DNA from: Methylococcales bacterium
GTDB lineage: Bacteria; Pseudomonadota; Gammaproteobacteria; Methylococcales; Methylomonadaceae
DNA length: 64,000 nucleotides
Direction of reading: 5' to 3'
Assembly: GCA_030949405.1 (NCBI GenBank)
Contig: JAUZSN010000002.1
Span: forward strand, 620,001 to 684,000
The notes beneath the pieces are model-generated. The model saw only the letters and a program-made list of their open reading frames with translations, searched no databases and was not told the DNA's origin. The position numbers were made by a program, and so were the translations under genes. Below are positions 39,538 to 47,012 of the stretch, piece by piece (positions within the stretch are counted from its first letter, which is position 1; each line of letters opens with the position of its first letter).

Positions 39538-40422
39538 TTAGTTAAATAAATTAATAATTTCAGGGGGTAATTTAGGGGTTGCCCCTTGTTGACTACAAAC
39601 AAAGGCTGCTAATTGGTTTGCACACGCGTGGATATAATCTAATTCAAAATTATTTAAAACCCCGAAAGCAATCGCAGCGGTAAAAGCATCCCCTGCGCCT
39701 ACGCTGTCTTTAATCTCAACATTAAGACCGTTATGAACTGACTTTTGTGATTTGGTATACAGCAGGCTTCCCTGTGCCCCTTTCGTTAAAATACACAACT
39801 GTAAAGAGTAGCGTTCACTTAACGTGGCTAACATTTGGTTTTCGCTCCCTAAAAGATTAAATAATGATCCAATACAGTGCAATTCGTCGCTATTAACTTT
39901 AAAAATAGTGGCTCGTTTTAATGACTGATGAATAATATCAGGGGTATAAAATTGTTGGCGTAAATTAATATCAAATAAACGTAATGCTGTTTTAGGAACC
40001 GTATCTAAAAAAGTAATAATACTTTGTGCTGATAATGGCGACCGTTGTGCCAATGTTCCAAAACAAACGGCATCAATAGAGTTCATGAAATGTGGAGAAA
40101 TGGTGGGAATAAAATCCCAAGCAACGTTACCCGTAATTTCATAATCAGGTGCGCCGTGGTCATCAAGGTAAACACGAACAGACCCCGTTTTATGTTGGAG
40201 GTCTATTTTAAGGTAATCATGATTAATACCTAAAGAGGTTAAATCACGTCTAATCGCATGTCCCTCTTTATCATTACCAACACAAGAGGCAATATAGGTT
40301 TGAATCGTATTTAAGCCAATAGATTGAATATGATAAGCAAAATTAGCAGGGGCACCGCCTAATTGCCTGCCTGTTGGTAGTAAATCCCACAAAATTTCAC
40401 CTAAACCAATAATATGTTTCAT
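39538..40422 (-). CDS. PfkB-family carbohydrate kinase, fructokinase-like
   Basis: The 294-residue sugar kinase starts GLGEILWDLLPTGRQLGGAPANFAYH (residues 5-30), typical of fructokinases. The carboxy-terminal PfkB signature DSVGAGDAFTAA carries the catalytic aspartate. It should phosphorylate fructose or a related sugar with ATP. In methanotrophs similar kinases serve sucrose turnover, but no sucrose genes are seen here, so substrate is inferred. Start is ATG 40420-40422. Confidence 0.82.
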   Translation of the reverse strand: MKHIIGLGEILWDLLPTGRQLGGAPANFAYHIQSIGLNTIQTYIASCVGNDKEGHAIRRDLTSLGINHDYLKIDLQHKTGSVRVYLDDHGAPDYEITGNVAWDFIPTISPHFMNSIDAVCFGTLAQRSPLSAQSIITFLDTVPKTALRLFDINLRQQFYTPDIIHQSLKRATIFKVNSDELHCIGSLFNLLGSENQMLATLSERYSLQLCILTKGAQGSLLYTKSQKSVHNGLNVEIKDSVGAGDAFTAAIAFGVLNNFELDYIHACANQLAAFVCSQQGATPKLPPEIINLFN

Positions 40423-40537
40423 TTGTTTTTCATAAAAAAGTTAAGATTTTAATAAAATAACTACTTGCTAACAAACTAACTAATCCACTATAATGACCCG
40501 ATCACTTGACCAAGTTTGTTTAATGATTGGCAATTGA

Positions 40538-40614
40538 AGGCGCGTAGCTCAGTTGGTTAGAGCACCACCTTGACATGGTGGGGGTCGGTGGTTCGAATCC
40601 ACTCGTGCCTACCA
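40538..40614 (+). tRNA. tRNA-Val (GAC anticodon)
   Basis: A full cloverleaf can be drawn. The acceptor AGGCGCG/CGTGCCT has one G-U pair, the D arm GCTC...GAGC, the anticodon stem CCACC/GGTGG with loop TTGACAT (anticodon GAC), and a T arm with TTCGAAT. The CCA end is encoded. It lies upstream of thrS and is followed by its own terminator. Confidence 0.96.
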
Positions 40615-40621
40615 AACACTT

Positions 40622-40648
40622 AAAGCACTGCTTCGGCGGTGCTTTTTT
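40622..40648 (+). terminator. Terminator after tRNA-Val
   Basis: AAAGCACTGC and GCGGTGCT pair around a TTCG tetraloop and run into six Ts. It separates the tRNA from thrS 31 bases on. Confidence 0.85.
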
Positions 40649-40678
40649 ATTTGTCCCCTAGTCTACTAAAAAAATAAC

Positions 40679-42586
40679 ATGCCTGTCATTACGCTGCCCG
40701 ATGGTTCCCAACGCGAATATCAACACGCAGTTTCCGTTATGGAAGTTGCTCAGTCTATTGGTTCAGGTCTTGCTAAGGCTACTTTAGCGGGGCGAGTTAA
40801 TGATACCTTAGTTGATGCTAGTACGTTAATTGAAACCGACGCGACCTTACAAATTATTACCGCTAAAGATGAGGATGGGCTTAAAGTCATTCGTCATTCA
40901 AGCGCACATCTACTTGCCCAAGCGGTTAAACAATTATTTCCAGAAGCTCAAGTTACGATCGGCCCTATCATTGAGAATGGTTTCTTTTATGACTTTGCTT
41001 ATAAACGTGCCTTTACACCCGATGATTTAAAAGTCATTGAAAAAAAGATGCAACAATTAGTCTCTGAAAATATTGAAATTTCACGTTCTTTATTATCACG
41101 CGATGAGGCGGTTGCTTTCTTCGAAGATCAGGGTGAAACTTATAAAGCTGAAATAATTGCCTCTATTCCTGCGAATGAAGCCTTATCTTTGTATAAACAA
41201 GGTAACTTTATCGACTTATGTCGGGGGCCTCATGTTCCAAGTACAAGTAAATTAAAAGTCTTTAAGCTGATGAAAATTGCAGGAGCTTATTGGCGTGGAA
41301 ACTCGGACAATGAAATGCTACAACGTATTTATGGCACCGCATGGGCGAGTAAAAAAGATTTGAAAGATTACTTGCACCGTTTAGAGGAAGCTGAAAAACG
41401 CGATCATCGAAAACTGGGCAAAACGCTTAACCTATTCCACATGCAAGAAGAAGCCCCAGGTATGGTTTTTTGGCATGAAAAAGGTTGGTTTATTTATCAA
41501 CAAGTTGAACAATATATCCGCGAAAAATTACGCGTCAATGGCTATGGTGAAATAAAAACACCTCAAGTGGTTGATCGGACACTCTGGGAAAAATCGGGAC
41601 ATTGGGATAAATTTGGGGAAATGATTTTCACCACCCATTCAGAACATCGTGATTATGCCATTAAGCCAATGAACTGCCCTTGTCATGTTCAGGTTTATAA
41701 CCAAGGCTTAAAGAGTTATCGTGATTTACCCGTTCGACTGGCTGAGTTTGGCTCATGTCATCGCAACGAACCGTCAGGAACATTACATGGCTTAATGCGT
41801 GTGCGTAATTTTGTTCAAGATGATGCGCATATTTTTTGTACCGAAGCACAAATTCAAGGTGAGGTTTCGACCTTTATTGATTTATTATTTGAAGTTTACA
41901 ACGATTTTGGCTTTGATAATATCATTATTAAGCTATCAACGCGCCCCGAAAAACGAGTGGGTGATGACAGTGTTTGGGATAAAGCAGAAACTGCCCTAGA
42001 ATTGGCATTAAATAACAAAGATTTAAACTGGGAGCTACAACCAGGTGAAGGCGCATTTTACGGTCCTAAAATAGAATTTTCATTAAAAGATTGTATTGGA
42101 CGTGTTTGGCAATGTGGCACAATTCAAGTGGATTTTTCCATGCCAGAACGATTAGATGCGACTTATATTGACGAAGAAAGTCATCGTAAAACCCCTGTTA
42201 TGCTACATCGTGCTATATTAGGATCGTTAGAGCGGTTTATCGGAATCTTAATTGAAGAACATGCTGGAATGTTCCCATTATGGCTTTCTCCTGTGCAAAT
42301 AGTTATCTTAAATATTGCCGCACGTCATCAAGAATATATGGAAAAAATCTATGCCAAATTAGAAAAACAAGGTATTAGAGTGAAAATAGACTTGAGAAAT
42401 GAGAAAATAGGCTTTAAAATCCGTGAACATTCGATGCAACGAATTCCTTACTTGGGAATTATTGGTGATAAAGAACTAGAAAATGACACTATCACGTTGC
42501 GCTCACAAAAAGGTGACGATTTGGGCAGCTTCTCAATTGATGAACTGGTTTTAAAGTTAAAACAACAAATTGAAAGCCGACAATAA
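40679..42586 (+). CDS. thrS: Threonyl-tRNA synthetase
   Basis: The 635-residue enzyme charges tRNA-Thr. It has an amino-terminal TGS domain (about 1-60), an editing domain with [11 protein letters not shown] (H-x-x-x-H), a class II catalytic core with [14 protein letters not shown] (zinc cysteine), [15 protein letters not shown] and a carboxy-terminal anticodon-binding domain. Length is close to E. coli ThrS (642). Start is ATG 40679 with a weak ribosome site. It leads the conserved thrS-infC-rpmI-rplT group. Confidence 0.97.
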   Translation: MPVITLPDGSQREYQHAVSVMEVAQSIGSGLAKATLAGRVNDTLVDASTLIETDATLQIITAKDEDGLKVIRHSSAHLLAQAVKQLFPEAQVTIGPIIENGFFYDFAYKRAFTPDDLKVIEKKMQQLVSENIEISRSLLSRDEAVAFFEDQGETYKAEIIASIPANEALSLYKQGNFIDLCRGPHVPSTSKLKVFKLMKIAGAYWRGNSDNEMLQRIYGTAWASKKDLKDYLHRLEEAEKRDHRKLGKTLNLFHMQEEAPGMVFWHEKGWFIYQQVEQYIREKLRVNGYGEIKTPQVVDRTLWEKSGHWDKFGEMIFTTHSEHRDYAIKPMNCPCHVQVYNQGLKSYRDLPVRLAEFGSCHRNEPSGTLHGLMRVRNFVQDDAHIFCTEAQIQGEVSTFIDLLFEVYNDFGFDNIIIKLSTRPEKRVGDDSVWDKAETALELALNNKDLNWELQPGEGAFYGPKIEFSLKDCIGRVWQCGTIQVDFSMPERLDATYIDEESHRKTPVMLHRAILGSLERFIGILIEEHAGMFPLWLSPVQIVILNIAARHQEYMEKIYAKLEKQGIRVKIDLRNEKIGFKIREHSMQRIPYLGIIGDKELENDTITLRSQKGDDLGSFSIDELVLKLKQQIESRQ

Positions 42587-42596
42587 TTATTATTTC

Positions 42597-42612
42597 GGAG
42601 GATTAGGGTATC
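42597..42612 (+). promoter_or_regulatory. Ribosome site and AUC start of infC
   Basis: GGAGG (42597-42601) stands eight bases before an in-frame ATC (42610-42612). The next in-frame ATG (42637) has no ribosome site. Non-AUG starts of infC are known and let IF3 repress its own translation. Confidence 0.8.
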
Positions 42613-43134
42613 GCTTCTAAAAAAGAAACTACACGGATGAACAATACTATTACTGCAAGACGGGTAAGGTTAATTGGTGTAGAGGGTGAACAGGCTGGCA
42701 TTGTATCGTTGATAGATGCCAAACAAAGAGCTTATGAAGCAAATATGGATTTGGTTGAGATATCACCCAATGCAGATCCACCTGTTTGCAAAATCATGGA
42801 TCACGGTAAATTTATTTTTGAACAAAATAAAAAATTACAAGCGGCCAAGAAAAAACAAAAACAGATTCAGGTAAAAGAAATTAAATTTCGACCTGGAACT
42901 GACGAAGGAGACTACCGAGTTAAGTTGCGAAATTTGACTAAATTCTTAAATGAAGGTAATAAAACTAAAATTACTGTCCGTTTTCGAGGCCGAGAAATGG
43001 CCCATCGAGAAATTGGTATGGAGTTACTGAAACGAATTGAAGGCGATTTGAAGGAATTGGCCATTGTCGAACAATTTCCTAAAATGGAAGGACGACAAAT
43101 GGTTATGGTAATGGCCGCAAAAAAGAAAAAATAA
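42610..43134 (+). CDS. infC: Translation initiation factor IF-3
   Basis: IF-3 binds the 30S subunit and rejects wrong start codons. From the AUC at 42610 the protein would be 174 residues, beginning (M)[20 protein letters not shown]. From the ATG at 42637 it would be 165 residues. Conserved stretches are [22 protein letters not shown] in the amino domain and [17 protein letters not shown] plus [14 protein letters not shown] in the carboxy domain. The AUC start is preferred because of its perfectly spaced GGAGG and the known rarity-of-start autoregulation in this family. It lies 23 bases after thrS. Confidence 0.95.
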   Translation: MASKKETTRMNNTITARRVRLIGVEGEQAGIVSLIDAKQRAYEANMDLVEISPNADPPVCKIMDHGKFIFEQNKKLQAAKKKQKQIQVKEIKFRPGTDEGDYRVKLRNLTKFLNEGNKTKITVRFRGREMAHREIGMELLKRIEGDLKELAIVEQFPKMEGRQMVMVMAAKKKK

Positions 43135-43146
43135 ATAAGGTAGGCA

Positions 43147-43180
43147 AACCCAACTGATTGTTAATCAGTCGGGTTTTCTT
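43147..43180 (+). promoter_or_regulatory. Terminator-like hairpin between infC and rpmI
   Basis: AACCCAACTGATT pairs with AATCAGTCGGGTT around GTT, followed by TTTCTT. In this operon such a stem may act as an attenuator or as part of L20 feedback control on rpmI-rplT. The 154-base gap is long enough for a separate promoter. Confidence 0.6.
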
Positions 43181-43288
43181 GTTTAAGGCCTTTAGGAAAA
43201 GGTTATAAGTAAACGAATCAAGAGCCACGCATTTTGCCTTGATACGTTATTTTATCAGGGATGTTTTTAATTAATAGGAGCAAAACAA

Positions 43289-43486
43289 ATGCCAAAAATG
43301 AAAAGCCATAGTGGTGCTGCCAAGCGTTTTAAGAAAAACGGTAAAGGCAATTTTAAATGTGGGCAATCACATCGTCGCCATATTTTGACCAAAAAAAGCA
43401 CGAAGCGTAAAAGACAGTTACGCGCAGCGGCTACTGTTCACCCTAACGACGCGCCCATGATTGCGCGGATGTTACCTTACAGTTAA
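43289..43486 (+). CDS. rpmI: Ribosomal protein L35
   Basis: The 65-residue basic protein [16 protein letters not shown] with [10 protein letters not shown] is classic L35 of the 50S subunit. A strong AGGAG ribosome site precedes ATG 43289. It is followed 16 bases later by rplT. Confidence 0.97.
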   Translation: MPKMKSHSGAAKRFKKNGKGNFKCGQSHRRHILTKKSTKRKRQLRAAATVHPNDAPMIARMLPYS

Positions 43487-43502
43487 TTAACAGGAGAACA
43501 GT

Positions 43503-43865
43503 ATGGCTAGAGTAAAACGTGGTGTAACAGCCAGAGCAAGACATAAAAAGATTTTAAAGCAAGCGAAAGGGTATTATGGTGCGCGTAGTCGCGTCTATCG
43601 TGTTGCTAAACAAGCGGTCATTAAAGCGGGACAGTATGCTTACCGTGACCGTAAACAAAGAAAACGTCAATTCCGTGCGTTATGGATTGTACGTATTAAT
43701 GCGGCCTCTCGTTTGTGTGGTATTTCGTACAGCCGATTAATTAATGGCTTAACGAGAGCAAATGTCGCTATTGATCGTAAAGTTTTAGCGGATCTTGCCG
43801 TCCGTGATATGGACGCATTTGCGGCCATTGCTGAAATTGCAAAAGCAAATCAAAGTCAGCCTTAA
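43503..43865 (+). CDS. rplT: Ribosomal protein L20
   Basis: The 120-residue protein [18 protein letters not shown] with [13 protein letters not shown] is L20, essential for early 50S assembly and a translational repressor of its own operon in E. coli. AGGAG precedes ATG 43503. A strong terminator follows at 43889. Confidence 0.97.
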   Translation: MARVKRGVTARARHKKILKQAKGYYGARSRVYRVAKQAVIKAGQYAYRDRKQRKRQFRALWIVRINAASRLCGISYSRLINGLTRANVAIDRKVLADLAVRDMDAFAAIAEIAKANQSQP

Positions 43866-43888
43866 TTCATTTTAAGATTGATTTGAAT

Positions 43889-43918
43889 AAAAAAGGGAGC
43901 CTCGGCTCCCTTTTTTTT
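43889..43918 (+). terminator. Terminator after rplT
   Basis: AAAAAAGGGAGCC and GGCTCCCTTTTTTTT form a strong stem with a three-base loop and poly-T. The mirrored A-run means it can also work on the minus strand for the converging HAD gene. Confidence 0.93.
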
Positions 43919-43960
43919 GAATCGTTATAAAATTTATCGCATTCGATGATTCATCGCTTA

Positions 43961-44806
43961 TTATGGATTATGAGAGGTTAAATTAGCGAGTGCTTGCGTC
44001 AAAACTTTAATATCATCCATTATCCACGTGGGTTGATAACCGACATGTTGTATGTCGTTTTCAGATGAAATTCCTGTTAAGACCATGACACTACGAATCC
44101 CTGCCCGCACACTGCCTAAGATATCGGTATCTAAACGATCGCCAATAGTGATTGTTTCAGCGGCTTCTGTTTTTAATAAACTTAGGGCATCTTGATACAT
44201 TAACGGCTCAGGTTTCCCCAGTGTTTGCGCACTAATTCCACCCGTTGCCGTTTTTAAGGCTTCAATAATAGAGCCATTTCCAGGGACAAGTCCTTTTTCA
44301 GTGGGTAATGTGGTATCGCCATTGGTAGCAATAAATTTTGCGCCTGCGCGTATCGTTAACGTTGCTGTTGCCAATTGTTTCCATTCAAGCTGTCGGTCTA
44401 ATCCACAAACAACAACGTCTGCATCCGCTGTTTCATCAACGCCTTTCAAATAATAGCCTTGAGCGAGTAAGGCTTCTTTTAAGCCCGCTTCCCCGATCAT
44501 AAATAATTTATTTTCTTGCGGGGGATAATGTTTAGCCAAATAAAGTGCCGTGACCATGCTGGATGTTAACACCTCATTATTTTTCACTTCAACCTTCATT
44601 TTACGCAATTTAGTGACGTATTCGGTTTGTGTGAGTGTTGAATTATTGGTGGCAAGGATAAAAGGAATTTTCTTTTCTCGAAGCAGGTCAAAAAATTCAT
44701 TTAAGCCTGCTAGCGGTTGGTTTCCATGCCATAAGACCCCGTCCATATCAATAATCAGACCCCGAATATTCGTGAAACTTTCTAAATTAGAGTGTGTATT
44801 TTTCAT
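43961..44806 (-). CDS. HAD-IIA sugar phosphatase, NagD-like
   Basis: The protein belongs to the NagD/phosphoglycolate-phosphatase branch of HAD hydrolases. It has IDMDGVLWHG (nucleophile Asp), FILATNNST, and TIGDRLDTDILG near the end for magnesium. I prefer ATG 44804-44806 (MKNTHSNLES, 281 residues). A TTG start at 44899 would overlap dhaK and add 31 unconserved residues. Neither has a clear ribosome site. It follows dhaK on the same strand. Substrate unknown. Confidence 0.82.
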   Translation of the reverse strand: MKNTHSNLESFTNIRGLIIDMDGVLWHGNQPLAGLNEFFDLLREKKIPFILATNNSTLTQTEYVTKLRKMKVEVKNNEVLTSSMVTALYLAKHYPPQENKLFMIGEAGLKEALLAQGYYLKGVDETADADVVVCGLDRQLEWKQLATATLTIRAGAKFIATNGDTTLPTEKGLVPGNGSIIEALKTATGGISAQTLGKPEPLMYQDALSLLKTEAAETITIGDRLDTDILGSVRAGIRSVMVLTGISSENDIQHVGYQPTWIMDDIKVLTQALANLTSHNP

Positions 44807-44889
44807 AAAATTAATAGTGTATTTTAAAGAGTTATCAATACGCAAATAAGAGTGCTTATTCGACACAGGAAATGACGGGGGTATTAAAC

Positions 44890-45876
44890 TTATCCCCAAT
44901 GTAAATTAGCGGTTCTCACAGGCGCGTCCCATAATGCGATTAACGCGTCATCCATAATTGTTAATGTAATGGAACACCCCGCCATGTCTAATGAAGTCGT
45001 ATGGTTTCCAACTAAGGAGCGAATTATTTTAACCTCATGGGCAGCTAAAAATTGAGCGGCTAGTTCATAGATTAAATATAACTCCATCAGTGGAGTTGCT
45101 CCAAAACCATTGATATGTAGCAATACTTGCTGTCCTGACGATAAGTTTAAATCCTCATCAATTGCTTTCATCAGCTGATCTACAATTTCACTGGCATTCG
45201 TCAATACCTTGGTTTCACGCCCATGCTCACCATGAATACCGACCCCCATTTCCATTTCATCATCCGCTAAATCAAAGGTGGGCATCCCTAATGCAGGCAC
45301 CGTGCAACTGCTTAACGCAACCCCCATTGAAGCCGTTGCCTGATTGACTTTATCACCCAACGCTTTACAGGTGGCTAAATCCGCTCCTTGTTCCGCCGCT
45401 GCGCCCACTATTTTCTCCACAATTAACGTGCCAGCCACTCCCCGTCGTCCTGTACTATGATCTTTAGGAAGTGAAACATCATCACAGACCAAAACACGCG
45501 CATTGTCATAATCAATCATTTCGGCGGCCATTTCAAAATTCATCACGTCGCCTGCATAATTTTTAACAATAAATAAGACTCCCGCGCCATTTTCTACCGC
45601 ATTTGCCGCTGCAATCATTTGTAGGGGGGTTGGCGAGGTAAATATCTCACCAGGGCAAGCGGCATCCAACATTCCTTCGCCCACAAACCCTGAATGTAAG
45701 GGTTCATGTCCCGTTCCGCCGCCTGAAATTAAGGCAACTTTGGGATGTTTGTTAACGGCCGCCCGCTTAATAAGTTTCTCTTGAACATCATAATCAATGA
45801 GATTTGCATGAGCTTTTGCAAAGCCGGCTAAACTTTCATCTAATAATGTTTCTGGGCTATTAATAAATTTTTTCAT
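44890..45876 (-). CDS. dhaK: Dihydroxyacetone kinase, DhaK domain
   Basis: The 328-residue product binds dihydroxyacetone covalently through a histidine. GGGTGHEPLHSGFVG and NYAGDVMNFEMA are characteristic. DhaK normally needs DhaL for the nucleotide site, and neither dhaL nor a fused DhaL domain is nearby. I take ATG 45874-45876 (MKKFINSPETLL); six residues more are possible from 45894. Neighbours are a HAD phosphatase and tupA. Its partner is either elsewhere in the genome or missing. Confidence 0.88.
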   Translation of the reverse strand: MKKFINSPETLLDESLAGFAKAHANLIDYDVQEKLIKRAAVNKHPKVALISGGGTGHEPLHSGFVGEGMLDAACPGEIFTSPTPLQMIAAANAVENGAGVLFIVKNYAGDVMNFEMAAEMIDYDNARVLVCDDVSLPKDHSTGRRGVAGTLIVEKIVGAAAEQGADLATCKALGDKVNQATASMGVALSSCTVPALGMPTFDLADDEMEMGVGIHGEHGRETKVLTNASEIVDQLMKAIDEDLNLSSGQQVLLHINGFGATPLMELYLIYELAAQFLAAHEVKIIRSLVGNHTTSLDMAGCSITLTIMDDALIALWDAPVRTANLHWG

Positions 45877-45942
45877 GTGTTGGTCTCTTAGCAACGAGGA
45901 CGCTCGTTAAGGTTAATTTTATAGCGTTGTAAGGCTTCCCGC

Positions 45943-46746
45943 TTATTTCTTAGTGCTTAAAGCATCGGGCGTAAATAATTGCTGCTCTTTCTTTTTATAA
46001 CGAGCAATCATATTTTGCCCTTCTTCAGAGGTGATAAATGCGATATATTTTTTCGCCAATGAATAATTAGCTGTTTTATGAAGGGCAGGGTTTACTGCGA
46101 TAACATGATAGGGGTTAAATAAAAATTTATCGCCTTCAAAAACAATGTTTAAATCAATTTTATCCTGATACGCCAGATAGGTTCCTCGGTCGGTTAGGGT
46201 ATAGGCTTGTTTTTCATCCGCTATTTTTAAAACAGCCCCCATGCCTTGACCCACCGCTAAATACCAGTCGCCTTTCGGTGATACGTTAGCAATCTTCCAT
46301 AATGAATTTTCTTTTTTATGGGTTCCTGAGTCATCTCCTCGTGATATAAAAGTAGATTTACTTTCAGCAATTTTTCGTAATGCCTCCCCCGCCGTTTTCG
46401 ATGATTTAAGCGTTGCGCTATCGGTTTTCGCGCCTAAAATAACAAAGTCATTGTGCATCACCGCCTGCCTATCAATCCCATAGCCTGCTTCAACAAAGGC
46501 TATTTCAGCCGCAGGCGCATGGACAAAAACAAGATCCACATCGCCATTTTCAGCCAATTTTAAAGCTTTTCCTGTTCCAACCGCAATAACATCAATCCGC
46601 GCTTGATATTTTTTTTCAAAAACGGGATGCAATACCGCCAGCAAGCCTGAGTTTTCAGTACTCGTTGTCGTTGACATTTTTAAGGTATCAACCGCGTGAA
46701 CCTGAATACTGACGAAGAATAAAAAAGATAAAATGATTTTTTTCAT
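45943..46746 (-). CDS. Tungstate-binding periplasmic protein, TupA-like
   Basis: A signal peptide (1-18, ending VHA) precedes TTTSTENSGLL, which in the TupA family forms the oxyanion pocket. IAVGTGKALKLAENGDVD, LVFVHAP and NDFVILG follow. These match tungstate ABC binding proteins. The membrane and ATPase genes (tupB, tupC) are not adjacent. Tungstate would serve formate dehydrogenases, common in methylotrophs, which is inference. Start is ATG 46744-46746. It precedes dhaK by 66 bases. Confidence 0.83.
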   Translation of the reverse strand: MKKIILSFLFFVSIQVHAVDTLKMSTTTSTENSGLLAVLHPVFEKKYQARIDVIAVGTGKALKLAENGDVDLVFVHAPAAEIAFVEAGYGIDRQAVMHNDFVILGAKTDSATLKSSKTAGEALRKIAESKSTFISRGDDSGTHKKENSLWKIANVSPKGDWYLAVGQGMGAVLKIADEKQAYTLTDRGTYLAYQDKIDLNIVFEGDKFLFNPYHVIAVNPALHKTANYSLAKKYIAFITSEEGQNMIARYKKKEQQLFTPDALSTKK

Positions 46747-46790
46747 ACGTTTTAAGAACCTATTGTTTAAAAATTTTAAGTTTGTTTGAA

Positions 46791-46891
46791 ACCCGTCTTA
46801 AATCACTGATTAACCACTTAAGTCGCTCATACTTCGACAAGCTCAGCACGAATGGCTTAACCTCAACTTGCCTTGTCTTAAGTTGGTCGCC
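46791..46891. repeat. Dispersed-repeat and IS-end relics in a gene-free gap
   Basis: The 266-base gap 46747-47012 has no gene. It contains ACCCGTCTTAAAT (46791-46803) and TTGTCTTAAGTTGGTCGCC (46873-46891), both close to the end of the DUF6399-type IS. Between them lies CTTCGACAAGCTCAGCACGA (about 46833-46852), a sequence type widely dispersed in bacterial genomes. It may be a small deleted element. Confidence 0.4.
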
Positions 46892-47012
46892 ATAAAATAT
46901 CACACGATGAGGTTAGGAACGTGCATGAAATAGCTTCGGCAACTTGATTCAAAAACGTTGATAACTCAAGGCTTATAAATTTAAGTTGCATGACTTAATT
47001 CGTGCTTGTTCC

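Noticed and set aside
40538-40614. tRNA-Val as an attachment site for an integrated island
   Set aside because: No integrase nearby and no repeated tRNA 3' end seen; core genes lie on both sides.
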